Positions 12,652-25,922 of a stretch of 64,000 nucleotides of DNA are shown here, one piece after another; the first letter of the stretch is position 1, and each line of letters starts with the position of its first letter. The notes under the pieces were generated by a model. It had not been told where the DNA came from, did not search any database, and saw nothing but the letters and a program-made list of their open reading frames with translations. The translations under genes and the position numbers were made by a program. The DNA is from Silurus meridionalis (taxonomy: Eukaryota > Chordata > Actinopteri > Siluriformes > Siluridae): NCBI RefSeq assembly GCF_014805685.1, contig NC_060886.1, forward strand, positions 15,949,608 through 16,013,607, written 5' to 3'.

Positions 12652-12861
12652 TGCAGCTGGTAAACAGACCTTGGAGTTGCATTTGTAGATGGGATGTGTG
12701 ATGGTCTCCACAAAATGGTGTCTCATACACCTGTCAGGATCAGAGTCCCCAAGGTGTCCACTCTCAGCCTTACAGGTAACTCCACGCAGAATGCTTAGCA
12801 GGGGACATGTGACCAGCAGGAGAACAATCCCTGGCTGGCTAAATGCACTTGTGTTCTTCAT
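8448..12861 (-). CDS. ndp: Norrin, cystine-knot growth factor
   Basis: Coding exons are 12861-12670 (64 codons) and 8672-8448 (74 codons plus TGA), joined in phase 0 at a CNSK/MVLL boundary, the same place as in human NDP. The product is 138 residues (human 133). Residues 1 to about 30 form a hydrophobic signal peptide. The mature part has all eleven cysteines of norrin: C45, C61, C71, C75, C99, C101, C102, C116, C132, C134 and C137, each offset by six from the human positions. Norrin is secreted, dimerises and activates Frizzled-4 with LRP5/6 and TSPAN12, driving canonical Wnt signalling in retinal and inner-ear vessels. The ATG was chosen because it precedes the signal peptide and sits where the human start does. 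A non-coding 5' exon is expected upstream but was not identified. A compound microsatellite lies 18 bp inside the intron donor. Confidence 0.97.
8862..8935 (+). repeat. SINE-head-like fragment
   Basis: GGTGCAGTGGGTAGCATTTC followed by a degraded box-B-like region resembles the tRNA-related head common in fish SINEs. It is short and diverged, with no clear tail. Confidence 0.4.
12460..12651. repeat. Compound microsatellite (AC, AT, GT, GA, GATA) beside the ndp donor
   Basis: Five repeat types follow one another: AC (about 12461-12471), AT (12481-12492), GT (12496-12545), GA (12545-12563) and GATA/TAGA (12565-12651, over 20 units). The tract ends 18 bp from the GT of the ndp splice donor at 12669. 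Confidence 0.95.
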
Positions 12862-15800
12862 TATGGCACCTTGGCACCGATGCAGTGGTGAGTTAAAATT
12901 TCCCAGCAACAAAATGGACAGAGATAGAGCTTCTTCACTTACAGGGAAAAATTTTCAGCTCGCTGCCCATGCTCTTTTGGCAAGTTGGTAACCTGGACTG
13001 TGTGGTGGATTTGTTCTTTATGCACTGCCATCTCCTTTAGCTCTGTCTGCGTGTTTCTTTCTGTTATGACAAAAATAAATATTTTTAGGACAGTGTGAAA
13101 GCTAGAGGCTATAATCTAAGGTAATAATATTTTTTTTATATGAAAGCTTGTCAATTACTAAAACCATCGGAAAAAATCTGTACTACTTCATTTTGATCAA
13201 GGTGGCTGCTATGCAGTCAGGAATGAGTGAACTGCTGTACGAGACATGCTGGCAGCCCACCCCGCTGTTATTCCTACAGTCCCAACAGACAAAAGAAATC
13301 TGATTTTATTGCAACAAGGAGAAACTTAATCCATTAATAAATAGACGGTGGTGAATAATTTCCCTGAGAATGCATTTTTTCATTGGAAAAATTATATGTT
13401 CTCTCAGGACAAGTTAACTATATATTTGTATATTTCCTTTGCTTTCATTTGTGGTCTATGCACTTTATTAACCTCTTAACAGTGGTATTCCTGTGAAGAA
13501 AATGTCTTGTGTGGTGATTAAATTCATCTAGTCAGAACTGCAAGCTTATTGCTGTGCTTGGTAGAAACGCCTGTTGGTTCTTTCTTTACTGCCTGAAGTC
13601 CCAAAAACCTTAAACTTGGGCAAACCTGTGAGGAAAGGAAATTATCGTTCATAAAACATAATGCACTGCATTGTGTCCAAACTTGTTCTGTCCAATTTTA
13701 CTTCATTTAAATCTGAATATTTTGTCGAGACCATCATTTGTTCTGAAATCGCAAACACTTCAAGTTAATTTAAAAAATGTCCCCTTGTGTTTTTCTTTCT
13801 GCACAGAATAATTTGACTTTTACATTCCATGTGTGAGAAATTTTAGAATCAATTTGCCTGTTAAAATAAATACTCTCTGAAATGTTTAACTGCACCAGAG
13901 AGCTTGCAGGGTTTATATAAGCAGACATCATAAGTCTGTTCTTAACTGAGAGGCAGGTACAGATACAGTTTGAATATAATCAGATATAAAATTGCTTTAG
14001 CCATACTACTGCCAGTGGTACACCTTGTTGTGCACCTGTAATAATACATTTTAGTGATAAAGTGAAAACAGAAGGTATATAGCAATATTTATAAGCTATA
14101 GGGCAAGAAAATAATCTTATGGTCATTAATCATAAACTGCAGTTTATTGTCATGTACCGCAGCAGTTAAGGTAAATCTCTAGAGTGGTATGAGTAAGAAA
14201 GATGCGGGAACACATTTCCTCATCCAGCTATCCATGCATAAAACCTTACTTAGTATAGATCAGCTGTATCTGTTCACATCCACCAAACGACAGAACCCAG
14301 TGTGTTTACAATCAGCAGCAATCTTCTAAAATCCTGCATCAGAGACAGCAGTATACATTGCCTCAAGCCCAATGTCGCTCTTGTCTCTCCAATCTCAACT
14401 ATTTCCCAGTCTGGTGTTTGTTAATTTTTTTTTGTGGGAGCCTAATTATGGATATCAGAGATGGGGTTTTATTTATTAGACATGTGTAGTTTGATTTCGG
14501 TTTGGCAACATTGCAGTTTTACTCATACTGCACTGAAATGTTTCCCGTAATTAGAATTCACATTATAAATGTGGCCGAAGCCAAGAACTCTGCGAATAAA
14601 TAAACTCATTTGATCGTGGAGATTTCTGGAGGAGAAAGAGGTGCGGTTGGAACCAATGAAAAATCACAACCCAAATATTATTTCCCCAATTGATCAGGCT
14701 AATAGCCTTGTTGACATTATGTTTCACTGAAACAACAATAATTTTACATTTACAAGTTATACTTCAACTGAAAGAAAACCCAGAAGAATTCTTTACTATC
14801 AATGTTTTACATCCATGTGCTGTGTTTCTTTTACTGCAAAACATCTGCTAATTATTGTTTGAGCCAAATCAACGTACTTTTATTCTGTAAAAAGAGACGC
14901 AATAAACATTCAGAACAAAGGCCCAAAGTGAGCAAGACATACAGACATGCTGTGTAGTGCTTTCAGGCTAAAATGAGTCAGAGAATTTCCTCTACTTCTC
15001 CAGGAGTCCTTTCCAGGGCTGATGACACGCAGCAGGCCTCTGATCTGAACTGTCCCCAGTGTGTTGTCCCCTGACAAGGGGATATGGTGCTTTTTGATCA
15101 AGGTATCACAGGCTTAGTGAGGGGCCTCAGCGTCTACACCATTAGAACTGTGAAATTCCTGGCATTCAAAAGCAGCCACAGGCCATGCCCTCGGACTCCA
15201 TCTCACCAGTCAAAACCACAATTAGTTTCTTTTGGGGGAATAAAAGAAATGCTTTCTAAGTTTGGGTACATCCCATGTGATACCCTGGTTTTTAACTGAC
15301 TCACTCACCCACTCACACATTTGCACACACACAAACACACACAAGCTCTGAAGAAACTTCGTCTTTTGATATTGGTGTAAGTTGTCCTGTCTCTGGCTCT
15401 CATCGCTGCTCCCTGCCTTGCATAAGCTAAAGCACAGACTCTGTCATTTTGAAGAGGATTTTCAGACTAAAACGTTCCTTTGGGTATGAGAAAGGATGGA
15501 TAAGGCAGAATTTACATTATTTGCTATGGTTGGCACCGAATTGCCTCAGAGAAGCAATTTATTTAGTCTGAAACAGATTTAGCAGGTAACTCCTTTAGTT
15601 GCCTCCAGCCTCGAAGTGAATCCCCTGATCCCGGGAAAAGTCATTTAATTCCGGATCATAACTGTTTGCAATTGCTTTGTTGATCTGACTAGAGTAGCTA
15701 TGCATGCAATACAGTTTAAAACTGGAACGATGTTCATGCTTTCCATGCTAACAAAATTACATTTAGACAAGCTATTTGTTACAGAGTTGCTACTAAAGTG

Positions 15801-17845
15801 CCGTAAAATCTCCTACATACTGACATACTCGCCTCCTCTTTCAATCATAGCTTACGTCATTGTTTGGTGCTTTGGTAGCCCTATTGTCTGGCCCGCTTTT
15901 AATAAACCAAAGGGCAGATTCCTACAAGACCGCATAACCTCAGCACCCCTCCTCCTCCCTGCACCCATCTGCACCCACACAGCATGCCAGGCCGTAACAG
16001 GGGCACTACACTCTAATACCACCAACCCATGCCTCCTCTATGCTACAGCTAAGCCTTGCGCTAAATATATCCTGCATGATGAAGATAAGACAAACAGTGT
16101 AGATTTGAGCACAGCCTTTGTCCAATGACAGTAGATCTCGTAAGCCAACGCAAAGCTGACGTTAGTGTTACAATTTAGTCTTCTTAGAATAGAGCATGTC
16201 AGATTGAGGTAATGAAATATAAAAGGTCCTGGTCCTAGGTGTCTAATAAGGACACTATCATCAGTTTGTATTACTACATCCTGTTGAGCATCCGTCTTCA
16301 ATTTGGCATTCATATTAAAACGTCACACAGGGGCGACTGGAACACCAGAAAACACAGTAAAAATGATAATGAGCAACCTGACACCACACAGGCACACACA
16401 CACACACACACACATAGTGATGGTGGGTTGGTGGGAATTGTCTCAAATTGTGCAAGAGAATCATGTGATGCCTCTCATCCATCTTCATAAAAATGAAGAC
16501 GATATGCATATTTTCGCTGAAATTCTCAGCTATGAATTCTCAGTATCTGTCTGTGCAGAGGTATTAGCTCATTGTAGCAGTCAACCTACCACAGAACACA
16601 TTGTGTCTCTCATCAGATGCACATACCAAAAAACCTGCCCCAGGATCAATGCCTTACCAACTCATTTCACTCATGACTCACACACTGCATAATTACCTTG
16701 CCTCTACTGCTCCCATGAAGGGCTAATAAAGGTGTCTGTGACTTGAGGAAACCCACAAAGAAAAACAGAGCTTTGGAGGTGATACTGCGGCAACAAGACT
16801 TCCTCAGGTAATTAAAAAAACATGTTACGCAAAACAAGCTCAGGACCACTGTGAACATTTATCCCAATCAGTTGATCGACTAGATGCCAACATAACGACT
16901 AAAGACTAAAGGCTGAGTGGCTCTGTGGCTCTGAGCCCTGGGTCACCTAAAGATTCAGGGTGAGCTTACCTTCATTCCAGTTTCTCTCAGCTGTTGATAT
17001 CCAACCCCATCTGCACCTTCTTGGACTGATGTGGAAATGCTTCAATAACAATTGCTTTTAAACCTCCTTCTTCTCTCTCCCCACTCACTCACTCACTCTC
17101 TCCCTCTCACGCACACCGATCGTGTGTGAGCTCTTGACTCCCTCTTTCCCTCCCTCCACTCCTCTTGCTGCTCCCCCTCCCCTAAACCTCCTCCTCTGAC
17201 ATTAACACCCCACATTTTTATAAAGGAATCAGGAGGGAAAGGGAAAGGACAGATGATGCACATCTTAGTTGTGGAACGTGACACAGCAGTAATATATCAC
17301 TTTGGTGACACATCTACACAGCTGACACACCAAAAAGCTCTCGCAAAACAAATGGGGATTCCAGCTATGGAAAGGTTGCAGAATCAAAGGTGACCAACAC
17401 CCTGGCCCTGTTTTACGATGCTTGGGGTTATAAAACTGTTAGCAGAATTAGTTTATTTAAAAACAACTGGTGCAAATGCATAAAAATCACAGTATCTGTA
17501 GTCTCCCGTAAGCAGTAGGGTCACCAATGGGCTTTGGGAGGTGCTTCAGAAATTCACACAGTTTCTACTATGTCCAATCCTGGTTGATACTTTAGCCTTT
17601 CTTTTAAACAAGAAACAAGGGTTTAATCAGGTGATTTACAGTGTAATATGGTTTAAAGCACACGCAAAGGCCATGGCACCAAATGTATTAAAAATGAAAC
17701 AATGTGTGACAAATAATGTCACAGTGTAGAAAGATATTTGTCCACGTATTTGTGTATTTTCAACAATCAAGAAAATTCTGAACAGATATATGTAGTACGT
17801 AGTTGGGAACCTTTAATCACATAACTAGAAAAGTGTCGTCTCAAC

Positions 17846-17938
<93 letters not shown>

Positions 17939-20900
17939 TACACACACATTTTCTACTCTAATTGTAAATTAATGAATTGCAACGAATAGCAGATTGGTTT
18001 AAATGAAAAAAGACACTCAACCCAATCATAGTCTTTGAAAGTCTCTGAATCACATAAAGGATAAAGACAAGATATATATAAATTTAACTTACAAAGAAGG
18101 AATAATTGCCGTTTTACCTTTCAGACATAGAAAGCATTCAACAGAGTTTTTTTTTTTCCAAACATGTTTTCAATTGTTTAAAATGCGAATAATTTTAGCA
18201 ATTTAAAATGGCAGAAGTTGAGGGAAGAATGAGACGTATTAAATTACTGCAAATATTGGCACCAGAGGGGAGTTAGTAATCTTCAAATTGAAGTGTGGAC
18301 TCAATCCAAGACAGAACTAAGACCCTGCACAGCAAACAATATCTGATAATCAAATTCTTCTCATTTCAGGCATTGTTTTAGCAGTTTTCATTCAGCTATG
18401 CAAAAGTGGAAAACTGTAATATGTTACAAGAAAAAAAACATATGGTCATAAATTAGTTTCAAAACCTAAACCCTCAGGGGAAATTAAAGGAAAGCTGGCA
18501 TAACTAGGTAAGGCTTTAGGGGTCAAAAGTTTATGAAACTTACAAAGCTTCTTTGAAAGTCAAATTTATCTCCCACCTTCCATCTCCTCACCCCTCTGAC
18601 AGGACTATTTACAATCCAGCAGCACAAAGACACCACCAACACTCTTCATTTAGACCATACAATTACAGAACTGCTCATATTTCTTAAAACATTGTCTATT
18701 CAGGGTATCTTGACTCAGTACTTTGTTTGAGTTAATGTGATTAAACGTGTAGTACATTCATTAAACTAACTGTTATAGGGATTTATATTAACTGATGCTC
18801 TGGATTTGTTAAGACACTCTCTGCTTTTATGAATAGGAGTTTAATGTTGGAGTTGACATATAATTTCAGCAGCTCACTCACTTAGTCATAACTGTAAAAT
18901 GGCCTTGGCAAAGATTTTCTAACAAGGAATCGCTCTTATGTTTTTGCCTCCTCCATGTATTTAAAAACTATTTCACTGTATTGCGCAATGTACTGCCCCA
19001 AACATCAAATCATTTTTTCCCATGACCCTAACACACTGTCAGCAATCTGGGAATAGAAAAAAACAAAGAGAGAGAATAAAAGGTCGCTCAGGTGGGTGAT
19101 GATGTCAAGTTCTAAGAGTGTTTAGCCATATGTCTTTCTCGTACCCATCACTTTCCCCTTGGATGAAAGAGGGCCTGTGTGCACCTTTCCTTCGGTCAGC
19201 TGAAGATGGCTTTCATGTTCCCCTAAAGCCACAACAGAAGACTACCTTTGAGGTGTTGCATAGCCTCTTCCCCAAGTGAAAAATGATGGGTGGAAATTAA
19301 CACTGACAGATTTGGACACATTTTAGTCTTATTTTCAAGAGGTCGATTTCAACTCTTGTTTCAAACTACATGTAAAAAAATAAAAGAGGTCTCATACTTC
19401 TGGGTGATTTATAACCACAAGGTGAATGCAGCAAAACAGTCTTACTTGCTTTCCAAAAATGACCTCCACCGGGAACACTGACCTGCATGAAAATAGTCTC
19501 ACTGCTCTAATTTACAGCCTGTATAGAATAACAATTTTCATTTTAACATTTAAAAATTGTTCAGACTGCACTTAGCCAAAGACAACTTGCTGATTACTGT
19601 AACAGGTATGAAAAGAGAGAGACAGGGAAAATAGGCAGTGGTATAGGTCAAATATATTAATCCTTGCTTTGAATCAGTCTGAGTAGAATTAACTCAATTA
19701 TACAAGTACAAAAGAAAACTTGTGCTGGAAATCGAATTTTTTTGCCGGGGGTAAAAACCACTTGTTCTCCACATCTTCAGTATCATCTTATAAAAAACAC
19801 AACAAAAAGAACATTAACTTTCCTAGTACTGCATTGTTCTGTGGTCAGCACTAATAAGCTATTCATTACAGATCTTTATAATCAAAAGAAAAAATGAAAT
19901 GTTCTTTTGTACACTTAATTGATGGAGGGATAAGCAACTAATGCCATTCAGACCTATTTATCTGACGCGAGCTGGTCACTAGACTGTGTTTATAATAAAC
20001 TCATTGTTTCTTACATTACTGAGGATAAAAGACTATTTTGGATTTATACTGACTGCGAAACTCTTAGGTCAGAAAACGTGAAAAGCAGAAATGTTATGAT
20101 AAAAGTTTGTGACCATGGGCACATATTACCGCTTAAATTGATAAAAACAGATAGAGAAATCAGAGGCAACAATACTATATACAAGATAAAGCACATCTTG
20201 AAGCAATGTTTAAATCTTTTTATTATTAAATGTGAACGTGGTATCATTCATATGGGAAAACCTTTTAAGGGCTTATCTGTTTCTTATTTAAAATTTATTT
20301 TGGTTTTTAATTATTATTCCAGCTCTATATTGGTTGGTCATACATATTTTATAAGTATATTAAACATGTGTATCCAACAGCACAGTACAGAAACGCTGTC
20401 AATTTTTATTGAAGCCTATACACATTTCTAATGTTTTCCTGTTTGGACAATTCAAATTGCCTCCAGAGACTAAACTAAGCAACCATTAAACCAGAACCAG
20501 GCAACATTACAGTTCTTACAGAGCCCAGTAACTATCACATCCAAAATGAAATATCTATCACACACAAAATTTATATTTCATCCAGTTAAATCAGCTGATA
20601 CTTAGAAGCACTGAATAGATGTTTCCTAGGATCAAACAATAAGAGATTTATAAATTTAAGGCTAACAATTTTTAGAGTAAACATGTGCTAATCAACGAGT
20701 GAGTCCTGTGTATTTACAGAAGATAATGACATCTTTAAGTGAATAAAAGCTATTATTATGTTCATTATTATGTTTATCTGATGCCCATGAATTGTTCAGA
20801 TGAAGCACAATGTCACACAGTGTCCTCAAACTCCCATTTTAGAAAGCATAATGGGTTAAATATGCAGTGGGCACTAATAGTCCTTTGTATTGTAGACCAC

Positions 20901-21487
20901 AAAGCCGATGACTTCAGAGTCCAGCATCTTAGTAAGTCTGTGGGCTCGTGACAAAAATTCGATCATGCTGGTGTGAGATAATTTACTCATCTTGATTCAT
21001 CCGAGGATCGTGCCTTGATTACTAGGGCTATGACTTTAGGAGTATTTTTATGCTCTACATCAGCCACTGACAGTTGAATGACGTGTCTGATTAGAGACCG
21101 ATTTGGCCTGAGAAAGTAATGTACATCATTAACAGGGTCTGCAAATCCACAAAATATGCTTTGATTTAACAGCTTGTATATGTTTGACCTCATTTTTATT
21201 CATATTCATAATAACAGATCTGAGATGTCCTGTTTCTCAAGAACTCTTGTGAACTAGAGAGAGTGGAGCTGGGGTTTATTGCTAATGTGGTAAAGCTTTC
21301 TATAAGGAGATTATTTATTTATTATTTCTGGAAGGAATCTTCATTGAAACCTTTCTCAATATAAAGCTCATTTGGCCAAACAGCTTATGAACTAGCTTTT
21401 ATCTTTAATTTGTCCATCTGTCTGAAATAGATATACATAACAAACACACAAACATACTGCACAAAGGTGGTGTGGTAGAGTTAAAGC
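12862..21487. other. ndp upstream region and spacer to efhc2, no gene recognised
   Basis: About 8.6 kb without a recognisable coding exon. It should contain the non-coding first exon and promoter of ndp. Microsatellites are at 16390-16413 (CA) and 17845-17935 (GT then AT). A GA/CT-rich patch with a TATA-like box lies at 17085-17240. The longest open frame (15700-16128, plus) has no recognisable domain and is treated as chance. Confidence 0.6.
17845..17935. repeat. (GT)n-(AT)n compound microsatellite
   Basis: GT repeat to about 17867, then about 69 bp of AT repeat. Confidence 0.95.
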
Positions 21488-21493
21488 TTTATT
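21488..21493 (-). terminator. Candidate efhc2 polyadenylation signal
   Basis: AATAAA on the minus strand, 87 bp beyond the stop codon of the distal last exon of efhc2. This is a plausible distance for a very short 3' UTR. Confidence 0.6.
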
Positions 21494-21579
21494 TGAACCA
21501 TTCTCTCATTCATACACATACCACCATGTTCTAATTGTTTATGTTGGTGCCTTTCAGAGAGAGGACAACTTCATGCCTC

Positions 21580-24500
21580 TCAGCTGATATTGTTAGTTTG
21601 AACATTGCTAAAGGCTTCATCCAGTAACAGAGTGTAGTTGATGGTTTTTACTGCAGGAACGACTGCCTCTCCCTTCGGGTCTAGATCAAACTGCAAATAG
21701 TGGGAAAATATAAACAGTGTAAAAGCTAGCATTCATCTCAGTATTTTTTTTTTTTTTACATTAATACACTTTTGAATTGGTCATTATTGGTCACAATGAT
21801 CTTCCTGGTAGTAGATAAAGATAACAGTCAAAGTATCAGGAGTAAACTTCACTAACACTAAGAAAAAAAATGCAGATTGCGAATACACATTAATGGAATA
21901 CACAAAGTTTCCATTTATTAAGGCACTGCAGCAATGGCATGAAGAAACTGAAGATGACGCTACTCCTCTTCTTAATGTCCCAAAAGCTCCTTGATAATGG
22001 CAGAGTATCCCACTAAGGTGTGGTCATCTAAAGTCGGCTTTGGCAGCGTAAGAGAAAATGGCTGGAAAGTGACCATCAGAAGGCTGTTAGCAAGTAATGC
22101 AAAGCAACAACATGCAAAGCAAAGAAAAGCAAATACTCAAACCTGCCTGTGTGCACTATAACACACTACTAGAGTCAGAGTTCTAAAGCAGGGGTTCTTA
22201 ACAGTTTTTTTTTTTTTAGATAGAGGCCTCAAAGTGTAAATCAATTCATAGACACATTTAATTAGATATTAATTTTATTACCAGCTATAGAAATTGCTTA
22301 CTCATTATTTAAATTAGTACTCGAATATTCTGGCTATTTGTTGATCTATAGATCTTTTATTCCTAATCTTTCTAATGACAGTACACCAGGTTCTGGTCTA
22401 ATCTGACCTTTTTCTTTTTTGGTCTAATTTTTCTGACCATAATAATAATAAATAAATAGTATGTGTATGTGTATCATATTTCACAAATACCAACTTTGAG
22501 AACCACCATGGACTGTCTTCATTCTGATTAAATATAAAAATCACAAAATAATCAAAAGCCCCATCTACTGGTCAAAACACCTAAACTCCCCTTTTCACCA
22601 CTTATTTTGTAAACTCTGGGCCAGATGGTTTTGCTTAGAATGTTATGCGGCATAGCACGCTAAATTAAAGGGCTGCAATAAAAAAATACTTGACTGGGTT
22701 TTTTTCAAGGCTGATTTGAATGAGGTGAGGCTTAGAGGTGCCTCTGTGGTAGGTTGAGAGCCACAGACGAGAACTTTGCCACCTGGCCCTCATTTCCAAA
22801 CACACTTTTCACTTTTTCAGCTCTGAGTATGTGTGGCTGTGTCTGCTAATGATGGCAGACAAAGCTTCAAGAGAAAAGCTTCAGCACAGTTCATTGATGT
22901 CTAACAAATCATTGAAACATCACCTTCTCCGGTGCCTTCAGCTGTATTTAACTGGTGTTAACTCACTTTCATAGCAGCGTCTGGTGGAAGTGGTATGGAG
23001 GCATTCTCTTTCCAATTGATTGCTGACAGGAAAGCGTGATAGTCTATCTTCCCAGACTCATTCTCAAATCTGAATGGCAACAAAAGCCAAAAAGAGATTT
23101 TAAATAAAGATGTGTAAAATATAATTTTAGTTAAACATTGAAATAAAAAGTCAAATAGAACTATTTACTTTTGCAGAAGGGCTTTCAAAAGTTCATCGTC
23201 CAGTGGCAAACGGAAGGATTTGCAGATGATCCTAGCTTCTTTGGTGGAAAGATGCCCACTTCTTTATCATGGCAAAAAAAACAAAACAAAAAATAAGACA
23301 AAAAATTGGGCAAAATAATTCACATAATTAGATAGACATAATTTCATAAAATAACAACTTCTTTACTCATTAGACAGAAATGTAAAATAACTGGCCAGTC
23401 CAAAACACATGCACATTAATCCACTGGTGTTCCCAGTCATTTATTTGCTACATGCCACAAATCTGGGGAGATCATCTGGTTCCAATGCTTCACTTGTACC
23501 ACTGGAACTAATCACAGCTCCTGAATGTGGAGCCGCAGGGTCTGCAGACTGACGCTGCTCTACCTCAGGCTTAGTGTTTGTGTGCACCATGTCTTTCTAA
23601 AAATGCACAGGCATGCTTATTTCTGTATGAAACTATCATTCATGTGACACCCTGCAACGTTTATATGTGGGGTGAAAGATAATAGTTTGTGGTCACGTTA
23701 GAGTGAGGCACGCATTAGAACTGAGTGCATAACATATTAAGACTTGACCAAGGGCCATGCTCCATCTCCTGGCTGTTGATGTAAAAAGCAGACAAGTGTA
23801 ACATAGCTCCCGTTATACCTGTCTCGGTCCTCATGTGTGAAAACTCGCAGCATGTCTAAGAAACTCTCAAACTGTTTCTTCTTCAGGTGATCATGAGTGA
23901 CGGCGAGCATGAGGCCCATGTCCAGCTCAGGCTGCTCTTTCACCGAGTAGATACGGGCTAACACTATGATCTCATGCTCCGACAGCTGACCATCCATATC
24001 TGCCAACAGAGACCTGTAAGGACACAAAGGCACTCAGCTGCTCAATCACATGGAGCACTGTCTGACAAGAAATCCATGGAGAATATGTTGTGTTTTCACT
24101 TGTGTGGCTTAGCGAAGACATGAATGCATGCTGTCTGTGAAGCAAGTAGGATTGGACAAGAGTGTGTGCGAGTTTTTTCTGCTGTTAGGGTAATGTGTAT
24201 TCCCTGCATACTTCCCCAGGTGCTTCATGTGATCATGTCGGTTAAAGGGGGAAAATGTTAATGTTCATGTGCTTATTAAATACATATTCTGAGTTTGGCT
24301 CCTTACCTGAAAGACTCATAAGGAATGAATCCAGTGTTGCCTGAATCAGTTAAACTCAGGAACTGTTTGATTTCCTTTTTCTTCTCCTCAGGAATTGATT
24401 TTAACTTGCTTAAAATGGTGCCAATGTTGGCCTTGGGAAACTATGCAAGAATAGTAGTCAAAGCATATCTGTGAATTAATGGCTATTCAAATAGAATTTC

Positions 24501-25871
24501 CAATTGCAAAATACTATAAGGGACAAGACTAAAGTAAAAACAATAACAAGAATGAGAGAATAATACATGTGCATTACCTCTTCTGCATGCTGTTCCATAT
24601 AGTTGAAAACATACTCATCAGCATCCACTAATTGAAAAGGCTGACTGTTTATAATGAGTTTGGCTCCCACATACAAGTCTTGAGCTTTGTAGTACTCAGA
24701 CATCTCACTCTTAAGGAGCTCCTGTCCTGGTTTCTTCACGCGACATCTCTCCAGGTATTTACCTCCAATAACCCCTTCAGTATAATATGTGTACATTTGT
24801 ATCAGTTTATTCTGTAACTCCATTAGGAATTCGAAAACTTTATTCCAAATTGCAATATTTTTTATTAAATGTAAAAATTATTACAATTGTGGTAAGTGAA
24901 AAAGAAATTCATTATATAAATGAATGTATGTACAGTACAAAAAATCTGTACTGTTGAAATACCAATGACAATTTTTGAAAAGTAGTCTAAAATTCTGTAA
25001 CTGTTTTGATCAGGTTTCAAATATTCCCACATCTATCACAATTTATTAAAGATCAAGTGACCTATAGACAATTTTTTCTCTAGTATCTACAACTTGTGAG
25101 ACAAAAAAGAAAAATGGAAACAATTGGTGCCAATAGAATAGGGAACAAAGGTGACCTACCTGAGTTCTTCTGGATGGGTTCAAACACTGCTATAGTGTCA
25201 TCACTGAGGAAGAAGGAGATGATGAACGTGCGGTCCTTGTTGATACGGTTGTCTATAATCATCTTGCCCACAAATCTCAGTTCGTGGCTTACCAGACCTT
25301 GCCTGACATATACAAATAATAGATTAGAACATTTTGACTTATATTACTATCAACAACCACAATGTATAATAAAGCTAAAATTTTATGAAATACTAATCTT
25401 GCTTTTGGGATTATAGTTTGGGATTCAATTATAGAAATAAAAAAGTTGTTTAATTGAATCCAGAATGATTGTCTAAAGACAGTACAGACAAGAGACCAGC
25501 CTTGTCTGCCATCCATTACTGCACACATTCAGAGTGGAAAAGCACAAGTAGAACCGACAAGGAACTTAACCCCAAGTCAGATCAATCAAATGCTCAGGAG
25601 ATGCTGGTGTGTTGGTTAGTTTAAATATTCGTTTTGTTTAACGGTGGAATGAAATGTCTAGCATGTCCTGAGGGAATGTATTCCAGAAAGCATCTGGTTA
25701 CCTGTCTTTTTTCATTAGCTTCCTGAAGTCTTTCTTAGGGCGTTTGAGTATCAGCCCACGGCAGGAGCTAAGAGAGTCCTCCTCTGATCCAAAGCCATTG
25801 TAAGGAGGGACCTGGACATTAACTTTAGCTGGTGGTGGAGCCGTGTACTTCACAGGAGTTAAGTCCACTAC

Positions 25872-25922
<51 letters not shown>

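Larger units (their letters stand above)
8673..12669 (-). other. ndp intron between the coding exons
   Basis: A 4.0-kb intron with GT (minus strand GTCTGT) and AG (CCACAG) ends. Apart from a SINE-like fragment near 8862-8935 and the microsatellites at 12460-12651, I see no gene, repeat family or exon-like frame in it. Confidence 0.8.

Noticed and set aside
12565..12669. Continuation of the ndp exon frame into a YLSI repeat
   Set aside because: This is intronic read-through of the GATA microsatellite. The GT donor at 12669 and the human exon boundary fix the exon end at 12670.
15700..16128. 142-codon plus-strand frame, the longest non-repeat frame outside genes
   Set aside because: No recognisable domain, no promoter or Kozak context, and atypical composition. 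Probably chance.
20044..20431. Overlapping frames of 67 and 117 codons on opposite strands
   Set aside because: AT-rich sequence with random-looking translation and no splice signals that fit.
23737..23818. Read-through of efhc2 exon 12 into the intron
   Set aside because: A good GTATAA donor at 23818 and correct phase to exon 13 make the spliced form far more likely.
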